Origin: Paenibacillus sp. RC334
GTDB lineage: Bacteria; Bacillota; Bacilli; Paenibacillales; Paenibacillaceae
DNA: 64,000 nt
Assembly (NCBI RefSeq): GCF_030034735.1
Contig: NZ_CP125370.1
Coordinates: 5,751,001-5,815,000, forward strand
Direction of reading: 5' to 3'
Each line of letters opens with the position of its first letter. The first letter of the stretch is position 1. A program made the translations under genes and the position numbers. Positions 27,701 to 36,458 of this stretch are shown here, piece after piece. The notes beneath the pieces are model-generated. The model had not been told where the DNA came from. It was given only the letters and a program-made list of their open reading frames with translations, and ran no database searches.

Positions 27701-30700
27701 CCCATTTTGTCTCCGGCTTTCGCTTTAGATGAATCAACCTCTGTTTGGTACACAAACTGGTAAAACTTATTAGGGTCGTTCATTTTGAATTTTAAAACTG
27801 TGGTGCCTCCCGCGCCTGGTGCAGCTTCTACCTGAACTTCAGCATTCGGGTCGCTTAGATCCAGTGCTGCGCCCTCTCGTTCCAGAGCACCGCTGGCAGT
27901 CAGTTTAGCACGATAGACTGCCATACTAGGCGCTGTCAGCACAAGCTTTCCGTTTTCTTCATAGCGCAGATTCATGCCTGCACCTAGGGTATCCTGCAGA
28001 TAAACGCCCTGCTTCATGTTAAATGGCGGGGTATAGTTCACTGTCCATTCCAGCACCCCTGGAACTGGCTTAGTTACCGACTTGCCCAAGGTCTGAATAG
28101 GTACGATAATCTTACGTTGTTCAGTGAGAACCTTTTCCTCTCCGCCCCATGTCATATGAAGGTCAGCTTTATTATACAACACCTGCTTGGTTGTGCCGTT
28201 TGTAGTGTATTCCTCTAAATATTTGCCTAATGCCACATTGGATGGTCTTGCCTTTACCAAAATGACATAAGGACTTTCCAATTTAGAGAAGGTGAAAGTT
28301 CCTACGTTTCCATTATGGGAGAAGTTTACCACATGAGCATTAGTGCCTGGTTCAATAATTGTTCTGGCGTCGTTTCTGACACCATACTCGGTGCCTCCAC
28401 CATTGTCCGAGTAGCCTTTCCAAAGCTCAACATCTTTGCTCTCAGAAAACGGCACGAATTCCCAGCCTTCAGGCAGTGTATCCACTAGCTTGATGTTGCT
28501 GATTACTCGGCTACCACCGTCCTTAGCCATTTCTTCTGTGTTGTATCCTGGCATATTCACCCCTAAGCGGAATGTAACAGTCTTGGTTGTCCTGTCATAG
28601 CCAGAAATCGTCCACGCTTCATTGCTGTCGTTTCTAATGTAGTTATTTACGTTATTTGGATTAACATTTTCAAGTGTACCATCTGCTTTCAATGGCTTCG
28701 ACGCAAAGAGCATATCCTTGTTCAGCATACGCAGATGAAGATTAACAGCGTTTTCCGCAGCAGTTTTTACGGTTTCGCCGTCAAAGAGCAAGGCCCGATT
28801 CCAGCTTGTTTTCCCTGCGTTAATATCCTGTCTGAAGAGGATATCCGGCTTGGTCTCAAGTGAACGGAAGCTGAAGGATGCAGCTTTGTCGGTGTATCCG
28901 GTCACCTTGATCAAATCCGCCACGACTTCACCGTTCACTGTCAAAGGGATAACCTTCAAGGTTAAGCCGTTTGCGCTCTTGAGAGTACCTTCGCGATATT
29001 GCTTCCAAAGCTGAGCAGTATTAACATTCGCCTTGATTTTCGCAATCGTTTCCGCACTCACCTCGCCTGTTGCATCCACTGCGTTGTCCAAGACGTTCAA
29101 ATCGCCGCCATGCACTAGCACATCGTATACCGCCGCATTTGGCAGGGCATACTGTGGTGTTAAATTAACGGTCCACGTGATGCCGCCCAGGTTATAATCC
29201 TCCATCGAAACAGAGCCTGTTTTTGTAAAAGTATGCGCACCGATAGTAACGATTGCCTCGTCAGTTACTGCGACAGGTCTTAAACCAGTTGTCACATCAT
29301 TGTTCTGAATACCGCCTGTTGTGTCCAAATTCCAGTTAGCGCGTGGGTCGATTCTGAAGTTGGAACCGCTTGTTACCTTACTCTTAATCACTAGTTCCAC
29401 TTTACCGTTAATATCCCCAAAGGAATAAACGCTGTTCGCATCCGGTACAATTGATTGTACCTCAGATGCAGTGCCATCCACCCACGTCTGCCATGTGGCT
29501 GAAGTAAACTCCAGCCCTTGAGGTAGTACATTTGTGATGGTAAAGTCCTTTAAACCTTTTTTGTTATACTGGTTAACAGTGACTTTCCATGTGATTGTTT
29601 CATTAGGATTGTCATACGAGGCGCTGGCTTGAATCCAGTCGGGTGCGAAAGAAATTTCCTGACCTGCCTGCACCAACATATTATTGTCCTGTCTCAGTTC
29701 CACTTTGCCATTCATATCCCGATAGCTGCGACCAAGATTGCCTGGCGGATTCCGGTGCTCGTAATAATAGGCTTCCTTTGGAATCCATGTTTTATATTCA
29801 ACCTTTGGATCTACACCTGTTCCCTGTGGGAAAGTGTAAGTCAGCGATCCGTCTGCCCCAATGTCTGGAGTTACATTTTGGTCATTTACTTTGAATGAAT
29901 CCTCCATATAGATACCGCGGACATTTCCAAAGCCGGTATTATAAGTTGAAGGATTCGTATAAAATGTCTTCCCGTCTAGCGGTAATTTGATTGTTTTATC
30001 AAACTGATCGAATGCAGATACGCTTGACTGCCAAGTAATCGCTCCCTCAACAAATTGTGCCGGTTGAATTCCGCGATAACCATACTGATCCCACCTGATC
30101 ATTCCAGGCGAGCTTAAAGTAATGCTATACGCTGCTGTAACATCTGGGTTCTCTAGCTGATAAGCACCGCCAAAAATGTTGATAGGCTTTGTATCGCCAT
30201 ACTCCATTCCCGTTACATCTGCATCGGCAGTAGTTACAAAGCTGAAGACAATACCTCGTCCAACACCATTGAAAAAGTTATCATCACCGTTAAATACAAT
30301 CCTGATGCTATTTGGAGTGAAATAGGCGGTACCAAGCTGTTTCATACCTGATTCAGTCTGTGCATTCAGGGTTTTATTAGTTGTCGGCAACACCACTTCC
30401 TTGAAGTAGTCTTCTCTTTTCAGCTCGATCCAGTCACCCTTCTGAATGTATAGGTCGAGATTCGCATTTGTCGGATTAGAGTCATCACCATTCACTGGCA
30501 CCTTCAGACCTTCCGATTTGAGAGTAAATGGCTGTCTACCCTGAATAATACCGTTTGGATCAATAACAGCATTTCCCTGCGTCACTTCCAGCGGAAAGGT
30601 TGAATTAGCTTCCATGAACACCGCCGTTTTGTCCGTCGGGACTGCCGCCATCGCTACGAGATTGGCCGGCATAGCGAACACCGCCTCTGGTACTGGCAAC

Positions 30701-30909
30701 GGTTCGGTCGGCGCAGCGTATACCGCCTCTGGTACCGACGACGGTTCGTCCGCGCTCGGCGAATCGGCTTCGCTAACGGCCGCCGCACCGGAATCGCTTG
30801 GCGCGCTATCCGCAAATGCGACAGCAGAGAACGCCACCGTCTGCAAGACAAGCAAAACTGCTAGGCAGAAAGATAGCACAGCTTTGCTCACACTTCGTTT
30901 CCTTTTCAA
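24781..30909 (-). CDS. giant LPXTG-type surface adhesin with isopeptide-fold domains
   Basis: This 2042-aa cell-wall protein starts at TTG with GGGGAA upstream. It has a signal peptide (residues 1-33), then about 1000 residues of large beta-rich adhesive modules like Gram-positive collagen- or fibrinogen-binding proteins. A SpaA/Cna-B-like domain follows near 1106-1195 ('LKKVDPNGNPLKGVEFTLYK'). Three pilin-type domains of ~115 residues begin near 1208, 1320 and 1436 ('LTISNKVGGNG', 'LTVSNTVMGNGG', 'LLISNTIKGKDD'). Carboxypeptidase-regulatory-like domains, an 18-unit NGNxGTD stalk, APKTGD, a hydrophobic helix and a KKKK tail complete it. APKTG replaces the usual LPxTG. It lies in the largest interval of the array. 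Confidence 0.88.
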   Translation of the reverse strand: MKRKRSVSKAVLSFCLAVLLVLQTVAFSAVAFADSAPSDSGAAAVSEADSPSADEPSSVPEAVYAAPTEPLPVPEAVFAMPANLVAMAAVPTDKTAVFMEANSTFPLEVTQGNAVIDPNGIIQGRQPFTLKSEGLKVPVNGDDSNPTNANLDLYIQKGDWIELKREDYFKEVVLPTTNKTLNAQTESGMKQLGTAYFTPNSIRIVFNGDDNFFNGVGRGIVFSFVTTADADVTGMEYGDTKPINIFGGAYQLENPDVTAAYSITLSSPGMIRWDQYGYRGIQPAQFVEGAITWQSSVSAFDQFDKTIKLPLDGKTFYTNPSTYNTGFGNVRGIYMEDSFKVNDQNVTPDIGADGSLTYTFPQGTGVDPKVEYKTWIPKEAYYYEHRNPPGNLGRSYRDMNGKVELRQDNNMLVQAGQEISFAPDWIQASASYDNPNETITWKVTVNQYNKKGLKDFTITNVLPQGLEFTSATWQTWVDGTASEVQSIVPDANSVYSFGDINGKVELVIKSKVTSGSNFRIDPRANWNLDTTGGIQNNDVTTGLRPVAVTDEAIVTIGAHTFTKTGSVSMEDYNLGGITWTVNLTPQYALPNAAVYDVLVHGGDLNVLDNAVDATGEVSAETIAKIKANVNTAQLWKQYREGTLKSANGLTLKVIPLTVNGEVVADLIKVTGYTDKAASFSFRSLETKPDILFRQDINAGKTSWNRALLFDGETVKTAAENAVNLHLRMLNKDMLFASKPLKADGTLENVNPNNVNNYIRNDSNEAWTISGYDRTTKTVTFRLGVNMPGYNTEEMAKDGGSRVISNIKLVDTLPEGWEFVPFSESKDVELWKGYSDNGGGTEYGVRNDARTIIEPGTNAHVVNFSHNGNVGTFTFSKLESPYVILVKARPSNVALGKYLEEYTTNGTTKQVLYNKADLHMTWGGEEKVLTEQRKIIVPIQTLGKSVTKPVPGVLEWTVNYTPPFNMKQGVYLQDTLGAGMNLRYEENGKLVLTAPSMAVYRAKLTASGALEREGAALDLSDPNAEVQVEAAPGAGGTTVLKFKMNDPNKFYQFVYQTEVDSSKAKAGDKMGNEVKLEGDDNLKSVSARSESTLDSSDVAGSSSSNALLPLKKVDPNGNPLKGVEFTLYKKDDGTQIAKGTTDSGGKLNLLFPDPGYYELKETYIDTTTWLPTTRIYQVYVGNTPGKPIWVDGVKVTSDNPLVVPTPAQGKLTISNKVGGNGSDSSKEFEYTVTFTGEGKDGKYTYKKPDNTFGTIKSGDKIILKHGESVTLPILPADLVYTVTEADYTTVDGYITTPETRELSGTIVNKGDHKADFINERTVNKLTVSNTVMGNGGDKTKVFEYTVVFEDAGKDGSYSYLKSGGGTGTIKSRDTFKLKDGETLDISGLPKGLKYTITQKEYTADEYVTIPEERYYTGVMEGKDKDAPFTNVRVLEGDLLISNTIKGKDDDKKKPFKYTVTFTGERANESYSYVKSDGSKGTIKSGETFELTDGQTLIVQGLPTYLQYKVTQDDYTKDGYVTDPESLVRTGTIPQKKAAEAHFVNTRPYLEGVLRDNNTGEVIPNAPITVTDLNTGKELQTKTNEKGEYSVPAAADTDYTITYTKWYQVGGKGVPVEFTQKANVDGSVTDETVPADITAVGIVLFKQLNGAKELFHDSFTNQMHIYLKDKDGNYIKENGRPKAFPMASNGTFSVEGLSEQKYTMEVRYKAETGEELLLKVTQLDVKANGELNISEELVDPYGTVYDETTGDAITGKKIDGAKVTLYYADTKRNRDNGRIPGTKVTLPPVPNFPPHNNESPEQDSDANGSYAYMVFPEADYYLIVTKDGYETHRSDTISVDFDIIKYDVPMKPISSGGGSGGNSGNGNSGTGNGNNGTDNGNNGTDNGNSGTDNGNNGTDNGNNGTDNGNSGTDNGNNGTDNGNSGTDNGNNGTDNGNSGTDNGNNGTDNGNNGTDNGNNGTDNGNNGTDNGNSGTDNGNSGTDNGNNETDNGNNETDNVGNELDDAPKTGDNSVSPIFYMVLALMSLMTIGFCLLGNKKKKHIQ
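24925..25302 (-). repeat. 18 x 21-bp tandem repeat encoding the adhesin stalk
   Basis: Eighteen 7-residue units NGN(N/S)(G/E)TD are encoded by 21-bp repeats differing at a few positions. The array spaces the adhesin from the wall anchor and is expected to vary in copy number. It also keeps several false long frames open on both strands. Confidence 0.9.
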
Positions 30910-31773
30910 ACGAATTTCCCCTTTATTGCCAGATTTTTTTCTATATCGAGCTCATTTCCTCGATTTAACCGCTCAAGCGAATAAACATATGCTATTTGCT
31001 TGATCCCAACAGCCTTTATATCATCGAAACTCTTGCGGAGTTCCAGATGAACGTGTAAGTGCCGTGGGGTGCTGGCTGCTGATCATGCTTAGTAGCTATC
31101 TTCCCCTCTCCTTCGATGGTCTTCGCCACTTACATACTGCAAATGGCAGAATACGCCCAGTCTACACGACGTATTTCAACATTATATTACAAGGGACCTA
31201 TACAAAATCTAAACAACCGCTCGACAATATGAAGCGTGAAACTCAATTTCCACCATCACATGCGGTCCAACCATCCGTTCAGTTGATTATTCTTGGAACT
31301 AGGTATGCTTAAACCGTCTGCCGAGATGTAACTTGCTAAGTTCCCTCTTTTTCACCTCCTCTTAGAAACTGATTGGCTTGCTGGTAGATGTAGTAGTTCC
31401 TTCTTCCTAGTATCTTAGTTTCGCTGTAGACTATCATCACAAAAAAACTCTCAGATGTAGGACACCGATTATAGGACATCTACATATAGCTAGCCTATCT
31501 TAGTTCTTTTTTCATATTTTTAAATTTGAGACAATTTACCTACTCAGTGTAAGCCAATAAACTTTTTTCGACAAGACTTGGAAAACATACTTCTAGTATC
31601 TTGTCTGACAATGTTGAAGAATATCTGCTTTTTCAAAACACAATTTTATTGTGATCCTTAGGAAATCAGCTCATGATAACTACATTTTCACCAAACTTTT
31701 TTCATAGTTTAAATCCTAGCCTCTACAAAATCTCTATAAAATACAGACCGTACCCTCTCCCTGCAAATCTCAA
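30910..31773. other. 864-bp non-coding gap upstream of the adhesin
   Basis: The sequence is AT-rich with no gene I can support. It should contain the adhesin promoter, but no clear -35/-10 pair stands out. Confidence 0.4.
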
Positions 31774-31817
31774 TAAAAAAACAACCTCTGACAGACTTCA
31801 AAGCATCAGTGGTTGTT
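31774..31817 (-). terminator. terminator downstream of the IS3 remnant
   Basis: The stem AACAACCTCTGA / TCAGTGGTTGTT (one mismatch, 14-nt loop) is followed by seven T on the minus strand. Confidence 0.7.
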
Positions 31818-31899
31818 GGGGTAATTATTAGAATAGTTGTTGAGATTAAGAATGCCTTCCTGCCAAGGTCGATTAGCTGACTTTGGATTGTCAACAGTA

Positions 31900-32560
31900 A
31901 ATCAGACAACTTTTTTAAGGGCTGCATGACGATACTGAACAGGCGTCATATATCCTAGTGTTCCATGGATACGAAGCTTTTTTCAAACGTCTCCAGCAGT
32001 TCGTCCATCTTTTGATTTTTAAACTCGCTGCCACGGTCCGTATGAAACCACTAAATCTGACACAAATCGCCCTTGACGCTCGCAAAAGCGCGGGAAATCA
32101 GAGCAGCATCCTTGTTTGGACCTCGACCAGCACACAAATGTAATGCCATCGGTTCTGGACCTTCACATAAGTCAGATCGCTAACAACGAAGCGTTTGGCT
32201 TCCGTTTGCTCAAACTCACGCCGTTGTGTCTGTATTACAAGCAGTTTTATGGGGCTTATATTGTGCCACGGTGTAGCTGGAAACCAGTCCTTGCTCTTTC
32301 ATAATCCGACCAATTCGGCGTCTGGAGACGATCAACCCACGCTCATGTAGCTTCACTTTGATCTTGCGTGTGCCGTAGGCTTTGCGATTCTTGTGAAAGA
32401 TATCCACAATAGCTTCGGTGACATCGTCTTCAGTGGCTCGTTCTTGGGCGTCGTAATAAAATGTACTTCTTGCGATTTGCAGGACGTCACACATTGCTGA
32501 TACCGAGTATTTATCACGGTTATTCTGGATGATAGCTACTTTCGTCCCATGGCTTTAAAA
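31900..32560 (-). pseudogene. IS3-family transposase orfB, frameshifted and internally deleted
   Basis: The N-terminal part reads 'KVAIIQNNRDKYSVSAMCDVL' and 'HKNRKAYGTRKIKVKLHERGL', typical of orfB. A frameshift near 32220 leads into 'REFEQTEAKRFVVSDLTYVKV' in another frame. After 'DRGSEFKNQKMDELLETFE' the catalytic block with the last acidic residue is missing, and the sequence resumes at the C-terminal 'GYMTPVQYRHAALKK'. The transposase cannot be functional. Confidence 0.75.
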
Positions 32561-32807
32561 TATAGTTTTCCATCCTCAGACGCTGGAGTTCTTTTCGCAA
32601 AGCGATTAATTCGTTTTCCTCGGGCGAACGATTGTCCTTCTCTTTGAAGGAACCCGATGTCTGAGCTTGTTTGATCCAGCGGTCTAAAGCAGAGGCTGTG
32701 AGGCCATATTCCTCCACAAGGGCTGCTCTGGATTTCCCGTTTTCATAGAGTTGCACCATTTGCTTTTTAAATTCTGAGGTAAAGGTACGTCGTTGTTGTT
32801 TTGGCAT
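32520..32807 (-). CDS. IS3-family transposase orfA
   Basis: This 95-aa protein has the orfA helix-turn-helix ('RTFTSEFKKQMVQLYENGKS' and 'EYGLTASALDRWIKQ') and a leucine-zipper-like region ('ELIALRKELQRLRMENYILK'). It ends out of frame with orfB, as expected if orfAB is made by programmed -1 frameshifting. With orfB broken, orfA alone is not enough for transposition. Confidence 0.8.
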   Translation of the reverse strand: MPKQQRRTFTSEFKKQMVQLYENGKSRAALVEEYGLTASALDRWIKQAQTSGSFKEKDNRSPEENELIALRKELQRLRMENYILKPWDESSYHPE

Positions 32808-32998
32808 TGTAGAGATCCGCTCCTTAACATGATAGGTTTATTCTACAATCCCTTATTTTTTCTGTAAAATTAAGTGTATCCGATCCATTTTATCCACTAT
32901 TTATGAAAAGAAATCAACTTTTCCTCCTAAATGAACATCGGAAAATATACTTTATAATGAAGATAAAATGTATGCAAAAAGGGGGATTCGCTTTACTA

Positions 32999-33019
32999 TT
33001 ACTTATGATACGGTTCACC
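32999..33019 (-). repeat. rlmH-tail att-like repeat 9
   Basis: On the minus strand it encodes Arg-Gly-Glu-Pro-Tyr-His-Lys followed by TAA, a perfect peptide match with CAT and TAT where rlmH uses CAC and TAC. The right flank 'GCGATTGCTTAGTTAG' belongs to neither of the other two groups. Confidence 0.72.
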
Positions 33020-33098
33020 GCGATTGCTTAGTTAGTAAAGCGGATTATTAGTTGGTAGAATCCAAAGTTAGTAACCTAATTTATAGGGACGGGGCTCC

Positions 33099-33142
33099 CC
33101 AAAAAGTAATAGGAATCAGTTTCGAAGCATTACTTTTTTTGG
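33099..33142 (-). terminator. hairpin/terminator next to repeat 9
   Basis: The arms CCAAAAAGTAAT and ATTACTTTTTTTGG pair with an 18-nt loop. The stem is A/T-rich at its base and could end transcription on either strand. It lies just past the stop of the 39-aa ORF. Confidence 0.6.
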
Positions 33143-33167
33143 AGGTTCAAGAACGATGACAACCCGA

Positions 33168-33287
33168 TTAGAAACGTTTGGCAACTTCTATAGCATGAGC
33201 AATTGTTTTTTGCTTTATAGCTGGAGCTTTCTCCAATGATGCCGTTCCTTCAGCAAAGGTTGCTTCAATAGATTGAATCCTCGTCAT
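33168..33287 (-). CDS. small 39-aa protein coupled to the upstream secreted-protein gene
   Basis: ATG at 33287 overlaps the TAA of the gene at 33287-33985 by one base (TAATG), a usual sign of translational coupling. The frame begins MTRIQSIEATFAEG and ends 'AHAIEVAKRF'. It is helical and charged without a membrane segment. I do not recognise a family. Confidence 0.5.
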   Translation of the reverse strand: MTRIQSIEATFAEGTASLEKAPAIKQKTIAHAIEVAKRF

Positions 33288-33985
33288 TACCAATCGACAT
33301 CTATATCCTTAATATCTTGAACACTTAAACTACAAAGCTCCATACGGGCAGTCGTAACATTCCCTCGGCGTTCCTTACTATTTGGGTCTCCTCCAATAGC
33401 TTGTACTAGGATCATTCCTCCGCCATGTTTTTTCAAGGCTTCGCTCCCCCATGCCTCATACCAATCTGAGAAGGTTTCGGCAGTGGAAGGGCTTTGGTAT
33501 AACACAAAGATAGACTCGCCATCAACGCGGGATTTTATCTTTTTCGCATCCTTAGGCAGATAGGGAAGGATTTTAGCAAGTGCATTTTCCTTGTTAATAA
33601 ACGTCTCGTTTGAAAAGGACATTGATATTGAGTTGACCATACCACTTTCGTTGTCACTGTCGATTAATAGATCATCTTGATTATACGAGATGGAAAACAT
33701 GTATTTCGAGTCAGGTGTTCCATACTTGTCCTTAAATGCTTGAAGAGGCCCGGCAAATAGAGGTTTAAGCTCGGCTGTAGATTTCGCTGGTTTGGTTACC
33801 GATTGGGATTGGTTCAATACTTTTGCAGGCTGATCTGAAGGAACTGTAGAATTCACAGTAATTTGGGTGTCATTTTCAAACTGTGAGCTAGTAGAGGAAA
33901 CTTCCGTATCCTTTGAGTTTCCGATTAGATAACTAACAACGATTAATACAATAATGGCACATATCATCAAGTTCTTCCGTTTCAT
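33287..33985 (-). CDS. uncharacterised membrane-anchored or secreted protein
   Basis: This 232-aa protein has an N-terminal hydrophobic helix (residues 5-22, 'NLMICAIIVLIVVSYLIG') with no lipobox Cys, so it is a signal-anchor or signal peptide. A Ser/Thr/Gln-rich linker to about residue 70 and a globular domain ('LQAFKDKYGTPDSKYMFSISY', 'WYEAWGSEALKKHGGG') follow. Family unknown. With the coupled 39-aa ORF it is the only cargo between repeats 9 and 10. Confidence 0.65.
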   Translation of the reverse strand: MKRKNLMICAIIVLIVVSYLIGNSKDTEVSSTSSQFENDTQITVNSTVPSDQPAKVLNQSQSVTKPAKSTAELKPLFAGPLQAFKDKYGTPDSKYMFSISYNQDDLLIDSDNESGMVNSISMSFSNETFINKENALAKILPYLPKDAKKIKSRVDGESIFVLYQSPSTAETFSDWYEAWGSEALKKHGGGMILVQAIGGDPNSKERRGNVTTARMELCSLSVQDIKDIDVDW

Positions 33986-34203
33986 ACTTCCTCCTTAATT
34001 AATGCCTTATAACAATTCGATCATATCATGGAAGTAGCATTCACGAAAATTATAGCGTTGTTCCTATCCTACCTATTGTATGATGTGCCCATATCTGACC
34101 ATGATGGAGTTTATCGAACTTTCGTTTTTATGTTGCAAGATTGTAACTTCCTCCATCACTCCTACAGGTCTCTATATCCTTTTTGATATTCCAGTTTTTC
34201 GCC

Positions 34204-34224
34204 CTACTTGTGGTATGGTTCTGC
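34204..34224 (-). repeat. rlmH-tail att-like repeat 10
   Basis: It encodes Ala-Glu-Pro-Tyr-His-Lys-stop with CCA, TAC, CAC and TAG. The left flank 'TTTTTCGCCC' is shared with repeats 8 and 11 and resembles 'TTTCACC' beside the real rlmH end. Confidence 0.68.
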
Positions 34225-34345
34225 GTCCACAACTTGCTGGTACACTCCTCCGCCGTTGTCACGTAGAAACCTTATCCCTTGACATTTTATGGGGAATACT
34301 GTATATATTCAAAGCCAATACGAAAGACAGGAAGGGAAGATCTGC

Positions 34346-34585
34346 ATGCACAGAGTGATCAAAATCAAATTTACACTCTTTTACGGTGAAGCGCCTGAAG
34401 CAAAATGTTACGGGTACTTGGAGTTGAATCAGGATGGCAATATGATCGCGCTCTACAATAGGTACGGTGAGGAAATAGACATGTATGGCGGATATGAATT
34501 TGTTAGGGTAAGGACACTTGGCAAATTTGATGACCAAGACCGTGATAATTTTTATTCTTTGTTAGAAAGTGATGGTGTAGGATAA
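34346..34585 (+). CDS. uncharacterised 79-aa protein
   Basis: ATG at 34346 follows GAAGGGAAGA. The protein is a small acidic beta-rich domain ('CYGYLELNQDGNMIALYNRYGEEIDMYGG'). No signal or membrane segment. An in-frame upstream start at 34289 lacks a binding site. Family unknown. Confidence 0.6.
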   Translation: MHRVIKIKFTLFYGEAPEAKCYGYLELNQDGNMIALYNRYGEEIDMYGGYEFVRVRTLGKFDDQDRDNFYSLLESDGVG

Positions 34586-34595
34586 TCTGCACGAT

Positions 34596-34642
34596 AGGCT
34601 GACGATTCCGGTGCCAAGGCACTACGAAAAGTCAGCCTTTTT
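34596..34642 (+). terminator. Rho-independent terminator
   Basis: AGGCTGAC pairs with GTCAGCCT across a loop that itself contains a short GTGCC / GGCAC stem, followed by five T. It follows the 79-aa gene. Confidence 0.75.
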
Positions 34643-34900
34643 GATTTTATTTGCCTTATAGAGTTGACCGGCACGTTATCATAATCCCCTAACCTCATCT
34701 TGTCAAGAAATAATGCGCGAATGAGCGACACCGTGGGGGGCCCCCCTTTTGCTTTCGAAATATGAATGAATTTCCGAGTATGATGAGCAATTTCGCTTTT
34801 TCCAATTCATCTCACTTCACGTAGAATGATCTTCAGGCGTTGCGGGATAAGCGATATACAAACAATGGACGGAACGTCATGAACAATCGGGAGGTAGAAG
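34643..34900. other. promoter region of the DHA2 efflux gene
   Basis: The stretch contains GGGGGGCCCCCC at 34735-34746 followed by TTTT, a strong short self-complementary stretch. I see no other gene or clear promoter. Confidence 0.4.
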
Positions 34901-36322
34901 ATGGACAATCAGGCTCAAGATGCAAGAGGAATGAAGAGAGGGGCAATATTAACCACTCTACTCATCGGTACATTTGTCGCGTTTCTTAACGAAAATTTAC
35001 TTACCAATGCGTTTCCTGCATTGATGAGAGAATTTAACGTTGCTGCTTCGACCATACAATGGTTATCGACGGGTTATATGCTCGTGATCGGCGTACTGGT
35101 GCCGGTGACCGCATTACTACAGCAATGGTTCACGACTCGCCAGATGTTTATGTCTGCGATGGCGTTATTTTTGGCCGGTACCTGCTTGTGTGCAGTATCC
35201 CCGGGATTCGGAATCTTGCTGGTGGGCAGGGTTGTTCAGGCTTGCGGGACAGGATTATTGATTCCGTTGATGATGAATACGATTCTCGCCCTCTATCCTC
35301 CAGAACGCCGGGGTGCCGCCATGGGTCTCATGGGGCTGGTCATCATGGTCGCCCCTGTCATCGGGCCGCCTTTGTCTGGCTTGATTATCGATACCTTTCA
35401 ATGGCGATGGCTGTTCTACATGGTGATTCCTGTCGCACTGTTTTCGATGATTTATGCATTCGTGTACTTAAAGAATGTGACAGAACTGACCAAGCCAAGG
35501 GTCGATCTTGTATCCGTTGTGATGTCAACCGTCGGTTTTGGCTGCGTCACCTATGGCTTCAGCCAAACAAGTGTCTCTCTTGAGCCTGAAGGTTACGGAT
35601 CGATTGCAATAGGCAGCCTTTTCTTGCTCTTGCTTGTATGGCGCCAGCTTAAGATCAAAGAGCCGTTGATCGATCTTTCCGTATTCCGTCATTCCACTTT
35701 TTCTCTGGTTGCGGTATTGATTGTAATTCTGATGATGGTTCTATTCGCCACAACAACATTGCTGCCGTTCTATATGCAGGATGTGATGAAGTTGACAGCA
35801 TTTGCGACAGGCTTACTTCTAATGCCAGGTAGCATTTTGAACGGGATGCTGATGCCGGTATCGGGGAAATTACTCGATAAATTCGGGCCGAGACCCGTCA
35901 TTGTGCCCGGACTGTTCCTGATCGTCATATCGTTGTGGCTGTTTACCGGCATCGACAGTGATACAACACAAGGTTCCGTTCTCTTCAATCATATCCTCTT
36001 ATTCTTAGGCATGTCGTTCGTCGTCATGCCGGCTCAGACGACAGGATTAAATCAACTTCCACGTCACCTGGTTTCTCATGGCACAGCCATATACAATACG
36101 CTCCAACAGATTGCAGGGGGAATTGGCATCGCATTGTTCGTCGGCATCATGTCGTCTGGAGCCAATCGTTATCTTCACCATTCGCTCAATCCCACTGCGA
36201 TGCATGAGAAGACACAAAGCATGGTTTCCGGTCTACAAACAGTTTTTTGGATTGAATTTATTCTGGCAATACTTATTCTGGTGCTGGGTTGGTTTATAAA
36301 AAAGCCACCTGAACATAATTAA
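34901..36322 (+). CDS. MFS multidrug efflux transporter, DHA2 (14-helix) family
   Basis: This 473-aa protein has about 14 hydrophobic helices. Family motifs are 'LNENLLTNAFPALMREFNV' in helix 1, 'LLVGRVVQACGTGLLIPLMMNTIL' and the drug-antiport motif C 'MVAPVIGPPLSGLII'. It resembles LmrB/EmrB-type proton-drug antiporters. ATG at 34901 follows GGGAGG. It stands alone with its own promoter region in the interval between repeats 10 and 11. Confidence 0.88.
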   Translation: MDNQAQDARGMKRGAILTTLLIGTFVAFLNENLLTNAFPALMREFNVAASTIQWLSTGYMLVIGVLVPVTALLQQWFTTRQMFMSAMALFLAGTCLCAVSPGFGILLVGRVVQACGTGLLIPLMMNTILALYPPERRGAAMGLMGLVIMVAPVIGPPLSGLIIDTFQWRWLFYMVIPVALFSMIYAFVYLKNVTELTKPRVDLVSVVMSTVGFGCVTYGFSQTSVSLEPEGYGSIAIGSLFLLLLVWRQLKIKEPLIDLSVFRHSTFSLVAVLIVILMMVLFATTTLLPFYMQDVMKLTAFATGLLLMPGSILNGMLMPVSGKLLDKFGPRPVIVPGLFLIVISLWLFTGIDSDTTQGSVLFNHILLFLGMSFVVMPAQTTGLNQLPRHLVSHGTAIYNTLQQIAGGIGIALFVGIMSSGANRYLHHSLNPTAMHEKTQSMVSGLQTVFWIEFILAILILVLGWFIKKPPEHN

Positions 36323-36458
36323 TTCATTACTAGGCACAGATTGAATCATAAGTTTAACACCGTACAAGAAGCATGGGGCTGTCTCATAAGGGGCGGCCTT
36401 TTATTTCGTTGTACCTTGGAACCCCGAATATAGGGAGAGCTGATTTCTGCCTAAAAGT

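Larger units (their letters stand above)
31884..32887 (-). mobile_element. degenerate IS3-family (IS150-like) element
   Basis: It contains an orfA and a broken orfB on the minus strand. Both outer ends begin TGGAT when read inward (32887 leftward, 31884 rightward) and are then only partly similar, so the limits are approximate. The size of about 1.0 kb is shorter than the usual 1.2-1.5 kb, which agrees with an internal loss in orfB. It lies between the adhesin and repeat 9. Confidence 0.65.
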
